64,000 nt of DNA from VXYL01 sp963422285 (GTDB lineage Bacteria > Pseudomonadota > Gammaproteobacteria > Pseudomonadales > Azotimanducaceae). The position numbers were made by a program, and so were the translations under genes. The notes under the pieces were generated by a model. The model worked only from the letters and a program-made list of their open reading frames with translations. It did no database searches and was not told the origin of the DNA. The number at the start of each line of letters is the position of its first letter. Position 1 is the first letter of the stretch. The stretch spans positions 930,001-994,000 of the forward strand of contig OY729419.2 of the NCBI GenBank assembly GCA_963422285.2, in the 5' to 3' direction. Shown here one piece after another: positions 51,832 through 61,225 of the stretch.

Positions 51832-52695
51832 ATGTCGTTTCAGCTTCATCGCGCTCCCTCCAAATTCGTCTCCGAAACCAAGCCGCCAGCCGGCGCCGAC
51901 GGCGACGCCTACTATTTCGTCTGCTTGGACGATGCCATGCTGTCCATCAGCGAGCAGGGCATCCCTCGTCCCGTGACCGCGGACGAATTCCGCTGGGTGG
52001 ACGCGCAAGTCACCTACAAGCACTACCTGGGGCGCTGGCAGAACCGGGCCTGCTTCGCCGTCCACGCCGAGGGCGCAGTGCCGGAAGGTTTCGCCGCCAC
52101 CGGCCTGCGCACTTGGCTCGGTCGGGTAGAGCCGGACTTCTTCTACCTCGCCGGACGAGCCAAGCAGATCGTCGAGTGGCACCGGGACCATCAGTACTGC
52201 GGCCGGTGCGGCAACCTCAACGACGAACATGCCACGGACCGCGCCAAACACTGCCACGCTTGCGGCCTGACCACCTATCCGCGTCTATCGCCGAGCATCA
52301 TCGTGCTGGTGCGCAAAGGCGAGAAGATGCTGCTGGCGCGCAACGCCGCATGGCCGACGAGCATGTTCTCCACCCTGGCCGGCTTCGTCGAACCGGGCGA
52401 GTCCATCGAGCAGACCGTGCATCGGGAGGTGGCCGAGGAAGTGGGCATCAAGGTGGACAATCTGCGCTATCTCGGCAGCCAGTCCTGGCCGTTTCCCAAC
52501 TCGCTGATGCTCGGCTTCCACGCCCACTACGCCGGCGGCGCCATCGCCTACCGGGATGGCGAGATCGCGGAAGCGCGTTGGTTCCACTACCGGGAACTGC
52601 CCAACGTCCCCGGCGGCACCGCCATCTCGCGCTGGCTGATCGACGCCTTCGTGGAGGAGATGGGGCAGCATCAAGGCGGCGCTTCGACGCCGTAG
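51832..52695 (+). CDS. nudC: NAD+ diphosphatase / NAD-cap hydrolase NudC
   Basis: Nudix hydrolase cleaving NADH and removing NAD caps from RNA. 287 residues. Zinc-binding CGRCG and CHAC, LTTYPRLSPSIIVLV bridging to the Nudix box (GFVEPGESIE with REVAEEVG), and the NudC-specific SQSWPFPNSLM. Start ATG 51832. Its 3' end overlaps that of the convergent SCP2-like gene by 25 bp. Confidence 0.94.
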   Translation: MSFQLHRAPSKFVSETKPPAGADGDAYYFVCLDDAMLSISEQGIPRPVTADEFRWVDAQVTYKHYLGRWQNRACFAVHAEGAVPEGFAATGLRTWLGRVEPDFFYLAGRAKQIVEWHRDHQYCGRCGNLNDEHATDRAKHCHACGLTTYPRLSPSIIVLVRKGEKMLLARNAAWPTSMFSTLAGFVEPGESIEQTVHREVAEEVGIKVDNLRYLGSQSWPFPNSLMLGFHAHYAGGAIAYRDGEIAEARWFHYRELPNVPGGTAISRWLIDAFVEEMGQHQGGASTP

Positions 52696-53033
52696 TCGGC
52701 GCGGAACAGGCCCAGCAGGAGAAACGCCAACGGCAGATTGCCGTCGGAGCGGAAGCGGCCGGCCATGAACGCCGCCATCGGATCTTGACGGCCTTCAAGA
52801 ATGGCGAGCGCCGTATCGACGCTGTCGAAGAAGAACGTAGCGTCGGGGCGCAACGCCGGGTCGAAGCGCAGTTCGCCGTCGCGCACCGCGAAGACGGTCA
52901 GCGTTTTGCAACCGGCATCGCCCTCCACGGCTAGGGAAAACACGATGTCCTCATCCGCCGCAGCCGCCGACCGGAAGCGACATGCCAGATTCGCCTCGAA
53001 ATCCGTGTCGATGCCGTCAATCGGATTGGACAT
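52671..53033 (-). CDS. SCP2 sterol-binding-like protein
   Basis: 120 residues from ATG 53033. SCP2-like fold features: beta strands with FSLAVEGDAG and KTLTVFAVRDGELRFDP, then ATFFFDSVDTALAILEGRQDPMAAFMAGRFRSDGN in pieces, the typical lipid-pocket region ending F-x-x-G-x-x-x-x-x-G-N. Likely binds a lipid or acyl-CoA in the cytoplasm. Convergent with nudC. Confidence 0.78.
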   Translation of the reverse strand: MSNPIDGIDTDFEANLACRFRSAAAADEDIVFSLAVEGDAGCKTLTVFAVRDGELRFDPALRPDATFFFDSVDTALAILEGRQDPMAAFMAGRFRSDGNLPLAFLLLGLFRADYGVEAPP

Positions 53034-53231
53034 GGCCAAGTGCAATAGGGTCGCCGAGCCTGCGTACGGCTATGGACGCAACGCTACCGCAAAGACTGCC
53101 ATGCGGCTTCGGGTTGCGGAGAACGGCGGACCGGACGAAGGTGGGTCGTCGACGTTAACACGAGCAGTCGAGGTGCTACCATCGCGGCCTAGGTAATCGT
53201 TGGCGAAAGGTTGCCGCTGCCATGAACGAGG

Positions 53232-53889
53232 ATGAAGCGCATTGCAGCCGTCGTGGTCAGCGCCGTTGGCTTTGTTGCCGCGTTGATCGCCATCTACCAA
53301 TTCCTGCCTCGAACACCCGATGTCGAAATCCTGCTTGCCTAGCAGTCTGAAACACCGATCACCCTGTCGTCTAGTAACTTCGATATCAGCCGGCCACTGG
53401 TCGGAGACGTCATTATCGTCAATGAGCCGCTTGTGGCGGACGATTCTGTCCGTGTGGTCGCCAGTCGCCTGCGCTTTGGGGAGTCGGGCAGCATCAGTAG
53501 TCCCGAGGTCGTGATATTCGCGACCCGCGTAACGGGCGGCGGCCTGGGTGCATCCGGTGCAGGTGCCCGATCCCACGGCGGACGAGGTGCCGGTGGCGGA
53601 TCGATCTTGCTCGCCGCCGCACACGTCGAAGGCACCCGTGGATGCGTCGGGAGGGAATGGCGCCAACGGCATGAACGGCGCGGACGGGTACGACGGACAG
53701 GATGGCAACTGCGAAGGTTTCGGTGGATGGGTGGGCAACGGCGCCAATGGAGATTCGGGCCGAGACGGCCAGCCTGGGGAATTGGTCAAGCGAGCTAGCC
53801 GCTTCAGAGAAGTCAGGCAAGCCTTGGAAGGCGTCGATACGAACAGCAAGGAAGCGCTTGCTGGCGTAAAGAGGCAGCTGGGTAGCTGA
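53232..53889 (+). pseudogene. Collagen-like repeat protein gene with amber stop and frameshift
   Basis: From ATG 53232 (GAGG upstream): MKRIAAVVVSAVGFVAALIAIYQF, a membrane or signal segment, then an in-frame TAG at 53340. Reading through gives PITLSSSNFDISRP and VVIFATRVTGGGLGASG. After a shift near 53550 the next frame has Gly-rich triplets (ASGGNGANGMNGADGYDG, NGDSGRDGQPGE) and a helical tail to a stop at 53889. Two lesions in one 658-bp gene indicate decay. The parent would be a membrane-anchored surface protein with collagen-like repeats. Confidence 0.6.
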
Positions 53890-53968
53890 AAGGCGTAGAA
53901 GGCTAAGCCGCAGCCGTTCCGACGACGCGAATGCCTGTCGGCAACTTGTCTTGGTCAAGGAGGTTGGA

Positions 53969-54288
53969 ATGAGTGAAGAATCGACGCGTATTGTCAGCCG
54001 ACTGAGCCCTGAGTTGATCGGCATTCTCGGCATGGGCCTCGCGTTGGCTACCTCGCATTGGCTACATTGATGGTTACGATTTGGTTCGATCTGCGCGGCG
54101 ATGCGCGCGAATACTCCCGAACGCATCAAGCTGGTATACGTAGAGTAGATGACTTGCTTCGCGCTGAACAGCTCAAAGCATATGAAAGACAGGTATCCAT
54201 TGAAACCCGCCTGATAAGAATTGAAACGGACTTGGGGTATCCGAAGGAAGACTATGAGGTGCACGAACAACTCCTCGCCGCCCGTTGA
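53969..54288 (+). pseudogene. Small membrane coiled-coil protein, frameshifted by a 14-bp tandem duplication
   Basis: ATG 53969 has a strong AAGGAGG site. It reads MSEESTRIVSRLSPELIGIL and GMGLALAT, then breaks. TTGGCTAC occurs twice at 14-bp spacing (about 54043-54064); removing 14 bp restores ALATLMVTIWFDLRGDA, a membrane helix, followed by a coiled coil (LLRAEQLKAYERQV, RLIRIETDLGYPKEDYE) to the stop at 54288. The intact product would be about 101 residues. The damage is a single clean duplication, so it could revert. Confidence 0.65.
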
Positions 54289-54598
54289 GCCTGCGGCTTG
54301 CAGGCAGAGTCCTATGGACGGAAGATGCTCTTCATCGGCTATCGGCAGTCGGCCCATCAAGCCACCGTCGCTCCCGACTGCCAACTGCAAGGTAGTGGCT
54401 CGGTATGACTCCACCATATCGTCATACTGCACTCTGCATATACATATGTAGTGGCGTATCGATCTATCAACCACCGTATCCAGCCGCGCAGCTTATCCAA
54501 TGCCGAACTGAGCCACCATCAACCGCAATGCCGCGCTGCGGAAGGCCGCATTAACCGTTAGAATCCACCGCTTCGCAAGCCTCCGGCCTCAAGCCTAC
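54289..54598. other. Leader region of sohB
   Basis: No gene. TAGAAT at 54559-54564, 35 bp before the sohB ATG, is a candidate -10; no clear -35. Confidence 0.35.
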
Positions 54599-55630
54599 AT
54601 GGAGTTCCTGTTCGACTACCTCGGCTTTCTCGCCAAGACGGCCACGGTGGTGATCGCCGTGCTCATCGTCATTTCGGCAATCGCCGCGGCGGGGGCGCAT
54701 CGGGCCATGCGGCACCGGCCAGAGGGCCATATTCAAGTCGTGCAGCTGAATGGCCTGCTGAAAGACATGCGCTGCGCCATCGACGAGGCCACCCTGCCGC
54801 AGGGGGCGTTGAAGAAGCGGCGCCGGCGCGAAGCCAAGGCGCGCAAGCGGCACTTGAAGGAAAGCAAGGAGAATGCCGGCCGGCGGGTGTTCGTAGTGAG
54901 CTTCAACGGCGACGTGGCGGCCAACGCCGTGGAGGCGCTGCGCCGGGAGATCACCGCAGTGCTGGGTGCGGCGTCGAACAACGACGAAGTGATGGTGCGA
55001 CTCGAAAGCACGGGCGGTACGGTGCATGGGTACGGGCTCGGCGCATCCCAACTCGCGCGAGTCCGCGACCACGGCGTCAAGCTGACGGTGTCGGTGGATA
55101 GGGTCGCCGCCAGCGGCGGCTATATGATGGCCGCGGTGGCGGACCGCATCCTGGCTGCTCCCTTCGCCGTGGTCGGCTCCATCGGCGTCGTCGCGCAGAT
55201 CCCCAATATCCACCGTCTGCTGAAAAAGAACGACGTGGACGTGGAGGTGCTCACTGCCGGCCGCCACAAGCGTACGCTGGACGTGCTCGGCGAGAACACC
55301 GAGCAGGGTCGCGCCAAGTTCCGCGAGGAACTCGACGACATCCACGCCCTGTTCCAGGAGTTCGTCGGCAATTGGCGGCCCGCCTTGGATATGGAAGCCG
55401 TGTCCACTGGCGAGGCGTGGTACGGCCAGCGCGCCCTGGATCGCGCCTTGGTGGACGAGTTGATCACCAGCGACGAGTACTTGGCTGCGGCCTGCGACGA
55501 TGCCGACGTCATCGAGGTGTCCTGGGTAGCGCAGAAACGACCCATCGACAAGTTTATGGGGCGTTTTTTCGAGACCCTGGCTGGGGTGGCGGACCGATTG
55601 ATGGATAGAACTATGGGAGGATTCCGATGA
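54599..55630 (+). CDS. sohB: SohB-like inner-membrane serine peptidase (S49)
   Basis: Membrane-anchored S49 peptidase acting on exported or membrane proteins. 343 residues. N-terminal membrane helix at about residues 10-32; catalytic Ser in VDRVAASGGYMMA and general-base Lys in GRHKRTLD; SohB-type N-terminal domain precedes. Start ATG 54599. Its stop overlaps the next gene by 4 bp (ATGA). Confidence 0.92.
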   Translation: MEFLFDYLGFLAKTATVVIAVLIVISAIAAAGAHRAMRHRPEGHIQVVQLNGLLKDMRCAIDEATLPQGALKKRRRREAKARKRHLKESKENAGRRVFVVSFNGDVAANAVEALRREITAVLGAASNNDEVMVRLESTGGTVHGYGLGASQLARVRDHGVKLTVSVDRVAASGGYMMAAVADRILAAPFAVVGSIGVVAQIPNIHRLLKKNDVDVEVLTAGRHKRTLDVLGENTEQGRAKFREELDDIHALFQEFVGNWRPALDMEAVSTGEAWYGQRALDRALVDELITSDEYLAAACDDADVIEVSWVAQKRPIDKFMGRFFETLAGVADRLMDRTMGGFR

Positions 55631-56634
55631 CTTCGTTGCGAGCATTCCGCGTCGACAGGACCGAGCACGAGAACGGCAAACGACAGTTTCCACGCACCAT
55701 CGTCGAGCGACAAACGGCCGACCTGCCGGCTGGCGAACTGCTGATCGACGTGGCGTACTCGTCGCTCAACTACAAGGATGCGCTATCGGCCACCGGCAAT
55801 CCCGGCGTTACCCGCAACTTTCCGCACACGCCGGGCATCGACGCGGCCGGCACCGTGGCGGAATCCTCGGTGGCCGAGTTCGCTCCTGGAGACGAGGTCA
55901 TCGTCATCGGTTTCGACTTGGGCATGAACACCGCCGGCGGTTTCGGCCAGAAGATCCGCGTTCCCTCGGCTTGGGCCGTTCCCATGCCGGATGGGTTGGA
56001 TGCGCGTTCCAGCATGATCCTTGGCACCGCCGGCTTCACCGCCGCGCTGTGCGTCCACAAGCTGGAAGGCTTCGGCATGAAGCCGGACGGCGGTCCGGTG
56101 CTGGTCACTGGCTCCACCGGCGGCGTCGGCTCGGTGGCCGTCAAGCTGCTCGCCCATCTAGGCTATGAAGTGCATGCGGTGACGGGCAAGGCGACCCAGC
56201 ACGATTTTCTACGCAGCCTGGGCGCTGCACAGATACTCAGCCGCGAGGACGCCCTAGCGGGTGCCGAGCGGCCATTGCTGCGGGAGACCTGGGACGGCGT
56301 GGTGGACACCATAGGCGGGCCGATCCTCTTCAACGCCATCAAATCCCTGCGCTACGGCGCTTCCGCTGCCGCTTGCGGACTAGTGGCCTCGCCGGCGATT
56401 CCGGCCACCGTGCTGCCGTTCATTCTGCGCCATGTCAACCTGCTCGGCATCGACTCCGTGGAGCTGCCGTTGATCTACAAGGCGGAAATCTGGCGCAAGC
56501 TGGCTGGCCCGTGGCAGCTCGATGGCCTGGAAGATTTGGTGGTGCCGCTGACGCTGGATACGCTTTCGGACGCCATCGACCGCATCCTGGCCGGCGACAT
56601 GGTGGGCCGCGGTCTGGTGGACCTGAACGACTAG
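55627..56634 (+). CDS. YhdH/AcuI-family quinone oxidoreductase (acryloyl-CoA reductase type)
   Basis: 335-residue zinc-free MDR reductase. YhdH/AcuI members reduce acryloyl-CoA with NADPH. Family blocks: SSLNYKDALSATGNPGV, IMILGTAGFTAA-like (MILGTAGFTAALCV), VTGSTGGVGSVAVKLL for NADPH, and the C-terminal GDMVGRGLVDL. Translationally coupled to sohB. A role in detoxifying acryloyl-CoA, for example from DMSP or propionate metabolism, is possible but not shown by the context. Confidence 0.88.
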   Translation: MTSLRAFRVDRTEHENGKRQFPRTIVERQTADLPAGELLIDVAYSSLNYKDALSATGNPGVTRNFPHTPGIDAAGTVAESSVAEFAPGDEVIVIGFDLGMNTAGGFGQKIRVPSAWAVPMPDGLDARSSMILGTAGFTAALCVHKLEGFGMKPDGGPVLVTGSTGGVGSVAVKLLAHLGYEVHAVTGKATQHDFLRSLGAAQILSREDALAGAERPLLRETWDGVVDTIGGPILFNAIKSLRYGASAAACGLVASPAIPATVLPFILRHVNLLGIDSVELPLIYKAEIWRKLAGPWQLDGLEDLVVPLTLDTLSDAIDRILAGDMVGRGLVDLND

Positions 56635-56683
56635 CGGAAGGACGGTGCAGAGTGCTGCGGACGACCCGCATTCGCGGTCGCGT

Positions 56684-57850
56684 TCAGTCGCGCCGCAGTT
56701 CCGCCGCTACCGCGATGGGGCTCGGGTAGCGGAAGATCACCAGGTAGGTGGACGCCAGCAGGGTCAGCACGGTAGCGCCCAGGACCACGTGACTGGCCTG
56801 AGGCGACACCAATGCGGTACCGGCGACGAACACCAGCAGCAGCGAGAACTCGCTGGCTTGGCCGAGCCGGCAGCCCACCTCCCAAGACACCTCCTTCGAC
56901 TCCTTCTGCCAGCGCAGCAGCGCCTGGAACACCAGTGGCTTGACGGCCACCAGGACAGCTGCCAGCAACAGCGTCGGCAGCCACATCTCCACTAGCAGAA
57001 CGGGGTTGATCTCGGCGCCCACCGAGAAGAAGAACAGCACCAGGAAGAAGTCGCGCAGCGGACGCAGGTTCTCGGTGATGTACTGGGCGATGGGCGAGTT
57101 CGCCAGAGACACGCCGGCCACGAAAGCACCGATCTCCCAGGACAAGTACAGCGCATGCGACAGGCTGGCGATGCCCAGGCACCAGCCGACGGCCAGCAGA
57201 AAGGTGAACTCGCGGAATACGTCGAAGCGCGCCAGCAGGGGCACGACCACGAACCGTACGCCAGCGAATGCTGCGGCGACCACCACTGGCAGGGCGACGG
57301 CCACGGTGAGCGTGGTCGTCATGACGCTGCCGCTCTCGGCATCGAAGCCAGCGAGCACCAGCAGCGCCACCACGGCGATCAGGTCCTGGATCAGCAGCAG
57401 GCTGATGACGATCTCGCCGATATGGCGGTGGTGCAGCACCGTGGTCGGCAGCAGCTTGATGCCTAGGATGGTGCTGGAGAACATGCAGCCAATGCCGGCG
57501 ATAGCCGCTTCCATCAGCGTAAAGCCGAACAGCGCCATCACGCTGAAGCCGATGATCCCGAACAGCGTCGAACTGGCCAGCGCCGTTGCCACGGATTCCC
57601 CCAGCATGTCCTTGAGCTTGCGGGGCGGCAGGTCCAGGCCCACCAGAAACAGCAGGAAGATGATGCCTATCTCGCCGATCTCGGACAGCAGCCGGGCATC
57701 GTCCACCCAGCCGAGCACATGCGGGCCGAAGGCGCAGCCGATGACGATATAGGCCACGATCAGCGGCTGGCGAGTGTACAGTGCCACCGCCGCCAGCACC
57801 GCCGCGCCGGTGAAGATGACGAAAAACGACTCGATGATGCCGACTTCCAT
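56684..57850 (-). CDS. CPA2-family cation/proton antiporter (KefB/GerN-like), transport domain only
   Basis: 388 residues with about 12 hydrophobic segments. Family marks: YIVIGCAFGPHVLG, EIGIIFLLFLVGLDL, SSTILGIKLL and LSWEIGAFVAGVSLA. It lacks the C-terminal TrkA-N (RCK) domain of KefB/KefC, so gating differs. Expected to exchange K+ or Na+ for H+. Convergent with the oxidoreductase gene. Confidence 0.87.
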   Translation of the reverse strand: MEVGIIESFFVIFTGAAVLAAVALYTRQPLIVAYIVIGCAFGPHVLGWVDDARLLSEIGEIGIIFLLFLVGLDLPPRKLKDMLGESVATALASSTLFGIIGFSVMALFGFTLMEAAIAGIGCMFSSTILGIKLLPTTVLHHRHIGEIVISLLLIQDLIAVVALLVLAGFDAESGSVMTTTLTVAVALPVVVAAAFAGVRFVVVPLLARFDVFREFTFLLAVGWCLGIASLSHALYLSWEIGAFVAGVSLANSPIAQYITENLRPLRDFFLVLFFFSVGAEINPVLLVEMWLPTLLLAAVLVAVKPLVFQALLRWQKESKEVSWEVGCRLGQASEFSLLLVFVAGTALVSPQASHVVLGATVLTLLASTYLVIFRYPSPIAVAAELRRD

Positions 57851-57974
57851 GATCCCTTCGCAAGGTACCGAGGGATATGCCGAGGCGCTGTCCAGCGCAT
57901 ACTGGCAGGCGATAGGGTACTAGCAATTAAGCGTTGCCGCTTTTCGGTTTTCGATCCCGGTTGCGGGATGGACG

Positions 57975-58442
57975 CTACGCGCCAGCGGCCCTGCGCCGAA
58001 AGAACGGTAGCGGCTCGCGTACGGACGCTTGGTAGTGGTCGGTCATCCGCGTCATGCAGACGATGGCGACTTCGGCCTGCCGACGGTCCGGCAACTCGAA
58101 GGCGTCGAAGCCGCAGCGAAGCATGTATTCGGTAAGATCCGGAACGATCTCGCCGAAGGCGCGCAGTTCGCCGCGGTAGCCGTAGCGCGACCGCAGCAGG
58201 GCGCCGAAGCTCAGCCCGCGGCCGTCGGCAAAGGCGGGGAAGCGAACGGCCACCACTGGCGCGATGCGGACTTCCTCGCCCACCTCGTCTACCTCCGCGG
58301 CGCCCTCCACCCAGACCCCGCCCCCTTCGGGCGCGCGCCGCCAAGCCGCCAGCGGCGCGATTCGGCCGCGGGTCGCCTCGCCGTCCTCCACCCGCATCCA
58401 CGGGTCCGCGACGATCTGTCCGTCCCTAACCAGCACTGGCAT
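57975..58442 (-). CDS. DUF934 protein of the sulfite reductase operon
   Basis: 155 residues. DUF934 proteins are encoded beside Pseudomonas-type sulfite reductase and are thought to assist assimilatory sulfate reduction. Typical blocks: RFPAFADGRGLSFGALLRSRYG and GELRAFGEIVPDLTEYMLRCGFDAF, each within the visible sequence. ATG 58442 overlaps the cysI 3' end by 17 bp. Confidence 0.88.
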   Translation of the reverse strand: MPVLVRDGQIVADPWMRVEDGEATRGRIAPLAAWRRAPEGGGVWVEGAAEVDEVGEEVRIAPVVAVRFPAFADGRGLSFGALLRSRYGYRGELRAFGEIVPDLTEYMLRCGFDAFELPDRRQAEVAIVCMTRMTDHYQASVREPLPFFRRRAAGA

Positions 58443-60084
58443 ACACCTGCTCCTTGAAGGGATCGACGCCGATGCGCCGCACCGTGTGCAGAAACGCCTC
58501 GCCCTCGAAACGGCGGTCCAGGTAGACCGCGAGGATGTTCTCGATGACATCCGGCACCTCGGCACGTTCGAAAGACGGCCCGAGGATCTTGCCGAGGGAC
58601 GCATCCGCCGCCTGGTTGCCGCCGATGGATATCTGGTAGAACTCCTCGCCCCGTTTGTCCACCCCCAGGATGCCGATGTGCCCCACATGGTGATGGCCGC
58701 AGGCGTTCATGCAGCCGGAGATATTGATGTCCAGCGGCCCCAGATCATGCAGGTAGTCGTAGTCGTCGAAGCGGCGCTGAATGGCCTCGGCGACAGGAAT
58801 GGACTTGGCGTTCGCCAAGGAGCAGAAGTCGCCGCCGGGGCAGCAGATCATGTCCGTCAGCAGGCCGATGTTGGCTTGCCCTAGCAGCTGTGTGCAGGCC
58901 AGCTCGAAGAGGGTCTTCAGATCGCGCTGGGGAACATCCGGCAGCACGAAGTTCTGCTCGTGGGAGATGCGGATGTCGCCGAATCCGAAGCGTTCGGACC
59001 AGTCCGCCACCGCTTCCATCTGCTCGTCGGTGACGTCGCCGGGCGGTACGCCGGTAGCCTTGGTGGACAGCGTGACGATGGCGTAGCCGGGTCGCTTGTG
59101 GGCGGCGACATTGTTGCGCATCCAGATGTCGAAGACGGCATCCGCCAAGCGCTGCTGGGCCAGCCGAGCGGTCTCGTCGGCCAGGTCGGCGTAAGGCGGC
59201 GGCTGGAAGCAGGCGCGGATGCGATCGATTTCCTCTGCCGGCAGCGTACTCGATCCGTCGCGCAGGTGTTGCCACTCCGCGTCCACCCGTTGGCGGAACT
59301 TCTCGGGCGTCATGGCGCGGACGAGTATCTTGATGCGCGCTTTGTACTTGTTGTCCCGCCGCCCGTAGCGGTTGTAGACGCGCAAGATGGCTTCGAGATA
59401 GGTCAGCAGGTGCTGTTCCGGCAAGCCCTCTCGGATCAGGCTGCCGATCACCGGCGTACGGCCCAAGCCGCCACCGACGTAGAAGTCGAAGCGCGACTTG
59501 CCGTCGTCGCCGAGGCGCACTTCGATGCCGATGTCGTGTACGCGGGTGGCGGCGCGGTCGGCGGTGGCGGCGTTGACGGCGATCTTGAACTTGCGCGGCA
59601 GCCAGTCGAACTCGGGATGGTAGGTGGACCACTGGCGCATGATCTCGCAGTAGGGACGGGCATCCACCACTTCGTCCGCTGCTACGCCGGCGAACTGGTC
59701 CGTGGTGATGTTGCGGATGCAGCTGCCGCTGGTCTGGATGCAGTGCATCTGCACCTTGGCGAGATCCGCCAGAATGTCCGGCACCACTTCGAGTTTCGGC
59801 CAGTTGATCTGCACGTTCTGGCGGGTGGACAGGTGGCCGTAGCCCTTGTCGTATTTGCGCGTGATCTCGGCGAGGGCGCGCAGCTGGGCGGCGGTGAGCA
59901 GGCCGTAGGGCACGGCGATGCGCAGCATGGGCGCGAGCCGCTGGATGTAGAGGCCGTTGCGCAGGCGAAGCTGCTGGAACTGTTCGTCGGCAAGCTCGCC
60001 GGCGAGGTAGCGCCGGGTCTGGTCCCGAAATTGCTCGACGCGATCCTCGACGAAGCGCTGGTCGAAGGCGTTGTACTGGTACAT
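58426..60084 (-). CDS. cysI: Assimilatory sulfite reductase hemoprotein (Pseudomonas-type CysI)
   Basis: Siroheme/4Fe-4S enzyme reducing sulfite to sulfide with six electrons. 552 residues. Siroheme-binding GHLSTRQNVQINWP and TSGSCIRNI; cluster cysteines in CCPGGDFCSLANAKS and SGCMNACGHH. ATG 60084 (MYQYNAFDQRF) is where family similarity begins; a longer frame starts at 60114. DUF934 follows. The electron donor is probably ferredoxin or a separate flavoprotein, as no cysJ is nearby. Confidence 0.93.
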   Translation of the reverse strand: MYQYNAFDQRFVEDRVEQFRDQTRRYLAGELADEQFQQLRLRNGLYIQRLAPMLRIAVPYGLLTAAQLRALAEITRKYDKGYGHLSTRQNVQINWPKLEVVPDILADLAKVQMHCIQTSGSCIRNITTDQFAGVAADEVVDARPYCEIMRQWSTYHPEFDWLPRKFKIAVNAATADRAATRVHDIGIEVRLGDDGKSRFDFYVGGGLGRTPVIGSLIREGLPEQHLLTYLEAILRVYNRYGRRDNKYKARIKILVRAMTPEKFRQRVDAEWQHLRDGSSTLPAEEIDRIRACFQPPPYADLADETARLAQQRLADAVFDIWMRNNVAAHKRPGYAIVTLSTKATGVPPGDVTDEQMEAVADWSERFGFGDIRISHEQNFVLPDVPQRDLKTLFELACTQLLGQANIGLLTDMICCPGGDFCSLANAKSIPVAEAIQRRFDDYDYLHDLGPLDINISGCMNACGHHHVGHIGILGVDKRGEEFYQISIGGNQAADASLGKILGPSFERAEVPDVIENILAVYLDRRFEGEAFLHTVRRIGVDPFKEQVYASAG

Positions 60085-60210
60085 GGGTCGATGACCGACG
60101 GATGCGGAAAACAACCCGCGAGAATGCCGCAGTTCGAACTTCAGTAGAACGAACTTAACCGACTAAGGATAGAACCAGAATGCATCCATCGGCGTTCCTG
60201 CCGAGACCGG

Positions 60211-60579
60211 TTAGCGGCCCTGGACAGCGTTCCGATCTCCACCCAAGCGCCTGCGGATCTCGTCCATCACGCAATGCTTGAGCAGACCGGTTTCGGCGAC
60301 CGGCTTGTCGTAGCGTTCAGCCAGCCGCGCAAGGTCGTCTTCGCCGAAGGACAGGCTGATGCGGGGACGCTGGATTTTCGCGTAGGGCAGCCCCACCAGC
60401 TTGCGCACATAGTCCGAATAACTCAGATTCTCGGCCGCAGCGGCCATGCGGACCTTGCGCATCAGCGACTGCTGAAACTCGAAATGCACCTGGATCTTGT
60501 GCAGCGCCCGGCGCTCGGCTTGAAATGGCTCCTGGCGCTTCGCCCGCACGCCATCCCCGTTCGGCGCGCGTGATCTCAT
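60211..60579 (-). CDS. Small helical protein, possible ribbon-helix-helix type
   Basis: 122 residues. ATG 60579 overlaps the upstream stop (ATGA). Middle segment LSYSDYVRKLVGLPYAK looks like the YDYVR-type helix of RHH plasmid regulators, followed by PRISLSFGEDDLARLAERY. Fourth and last gene of the PspA operon. A regulatory role is a guess. Confidence 0.6.
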   Translation of the reverse strand: MRSRAPNGDGVRAKRQEPFQAERRALHKIQVHFEFQQSLMRKVRMAAAAENLSYSDYVRKLVGLPYAKIQRPRISLSFGEDDLARLAERYDKPVAETGLLKHCVMDEIRRRLGGDRNAVQGR

Positions 60580-61223
60580 TGCTCTCCGGGCCACATCGCT
60601 TCGATCACATCCGGCGAACAGTCGATATCCAGCGAGACTTCGGTGTCGCCGTCGCCCCACACCTCCACCGTGAGGCCGAAGTGCCCGCTGGCGTCCTCGC
60701 ATTCGTGGTAGCGGAACTCCTCGCTGCCGTCGTCCGCGTAGCTGGACAGCTCCTCGCCTCGACAGTCGCGGTCGTAGTAGTAGCCTTCCGCCCACTTCTT
60801 TATTTGGGCGTAGCGGCCAGCCAGCCAGCCTTCGTATTCGGGAAGCTTGGCGGCCACCTCGAGGTCGGCGAAATCGTCGTCCCACAGGGCGCTGAACGCA
60901 TCCTCGTCGAACAGGCGCAGCACATCGGCGCGGGGCGCATTCCGGCTCAGACTCATCTCGGCGGGGTCGTTGGCACGGAAGCCGAGATAGATGCGGCCGG
61001 CCTCCGCGCCGGCAAGCGTCAGCTGGGGATGCAGGCCATCCTCGAACTGGTAGGTGGCGATGGCAGAGACCTCGAAGGTCTGCCCCTGTACGCTCGGCGG
61101 CAGCGCTAGGCGGTGCTTGAAGGTCACCAAGTCGCCAGCTTGCAGATCCACCAAGCTGTCCAGTCGCCGCTGGGAGTCTGGCGATCGCCCGCCAACACGG
61201 GCGCGGAAGAGTTTCCTCAGCAT
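60576..61223 (-). CDS. YjfK-position protein (DUF2491/DUF4178-like) of the PspA operon
   Basis: 215 residues, MLRKLFRARVGG at the start, then a beta-rich domain (LVDLQAGDLVTFKHRLALPP, FEVSAIATYQFEDGL) and an aromatic and acidic half. Occupies the place of E. coli yjfK after yjfI and yjfJ. Similarity to the named DUFs is by position and general pattern; domain not proven. Starts 3 bp after the pspA-like gene's end. Confidence 0.65.
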   Translation of the reverse strand: MLRKLFRARVGGRSPDSQRRLDSLVDLQAGDLVTFKHRLALPPSVQGQTFEVSAIATYQFEDGLHPQLTLAGAEAGRIYLGFRANDPAEMSLSRNAPRADVLRLFDEDAFSALWDDDFADLEVAAKLPEYEGWLAGRYAQIKKWAEGYYYDRDCRGEELSSYADDGSEEFRYHECEDASGHFGLTVEVWGDGDTEVSLDIDCSPDVIEAMWPGEQ

Positions 61224-61225
61224 GG

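Noticed and set aside
53340..53342. TAG as a recoded amino acid (pyrrolysine or amber suppression)
   Set aside because: The same gene also has a frameshift and nothing else in the window suggests recoding; decay is simpler.
58960..60147. 395-codon plus-strand frame opposite cysI
   Set aside because: Antisense shadow of a well-conserved gene.
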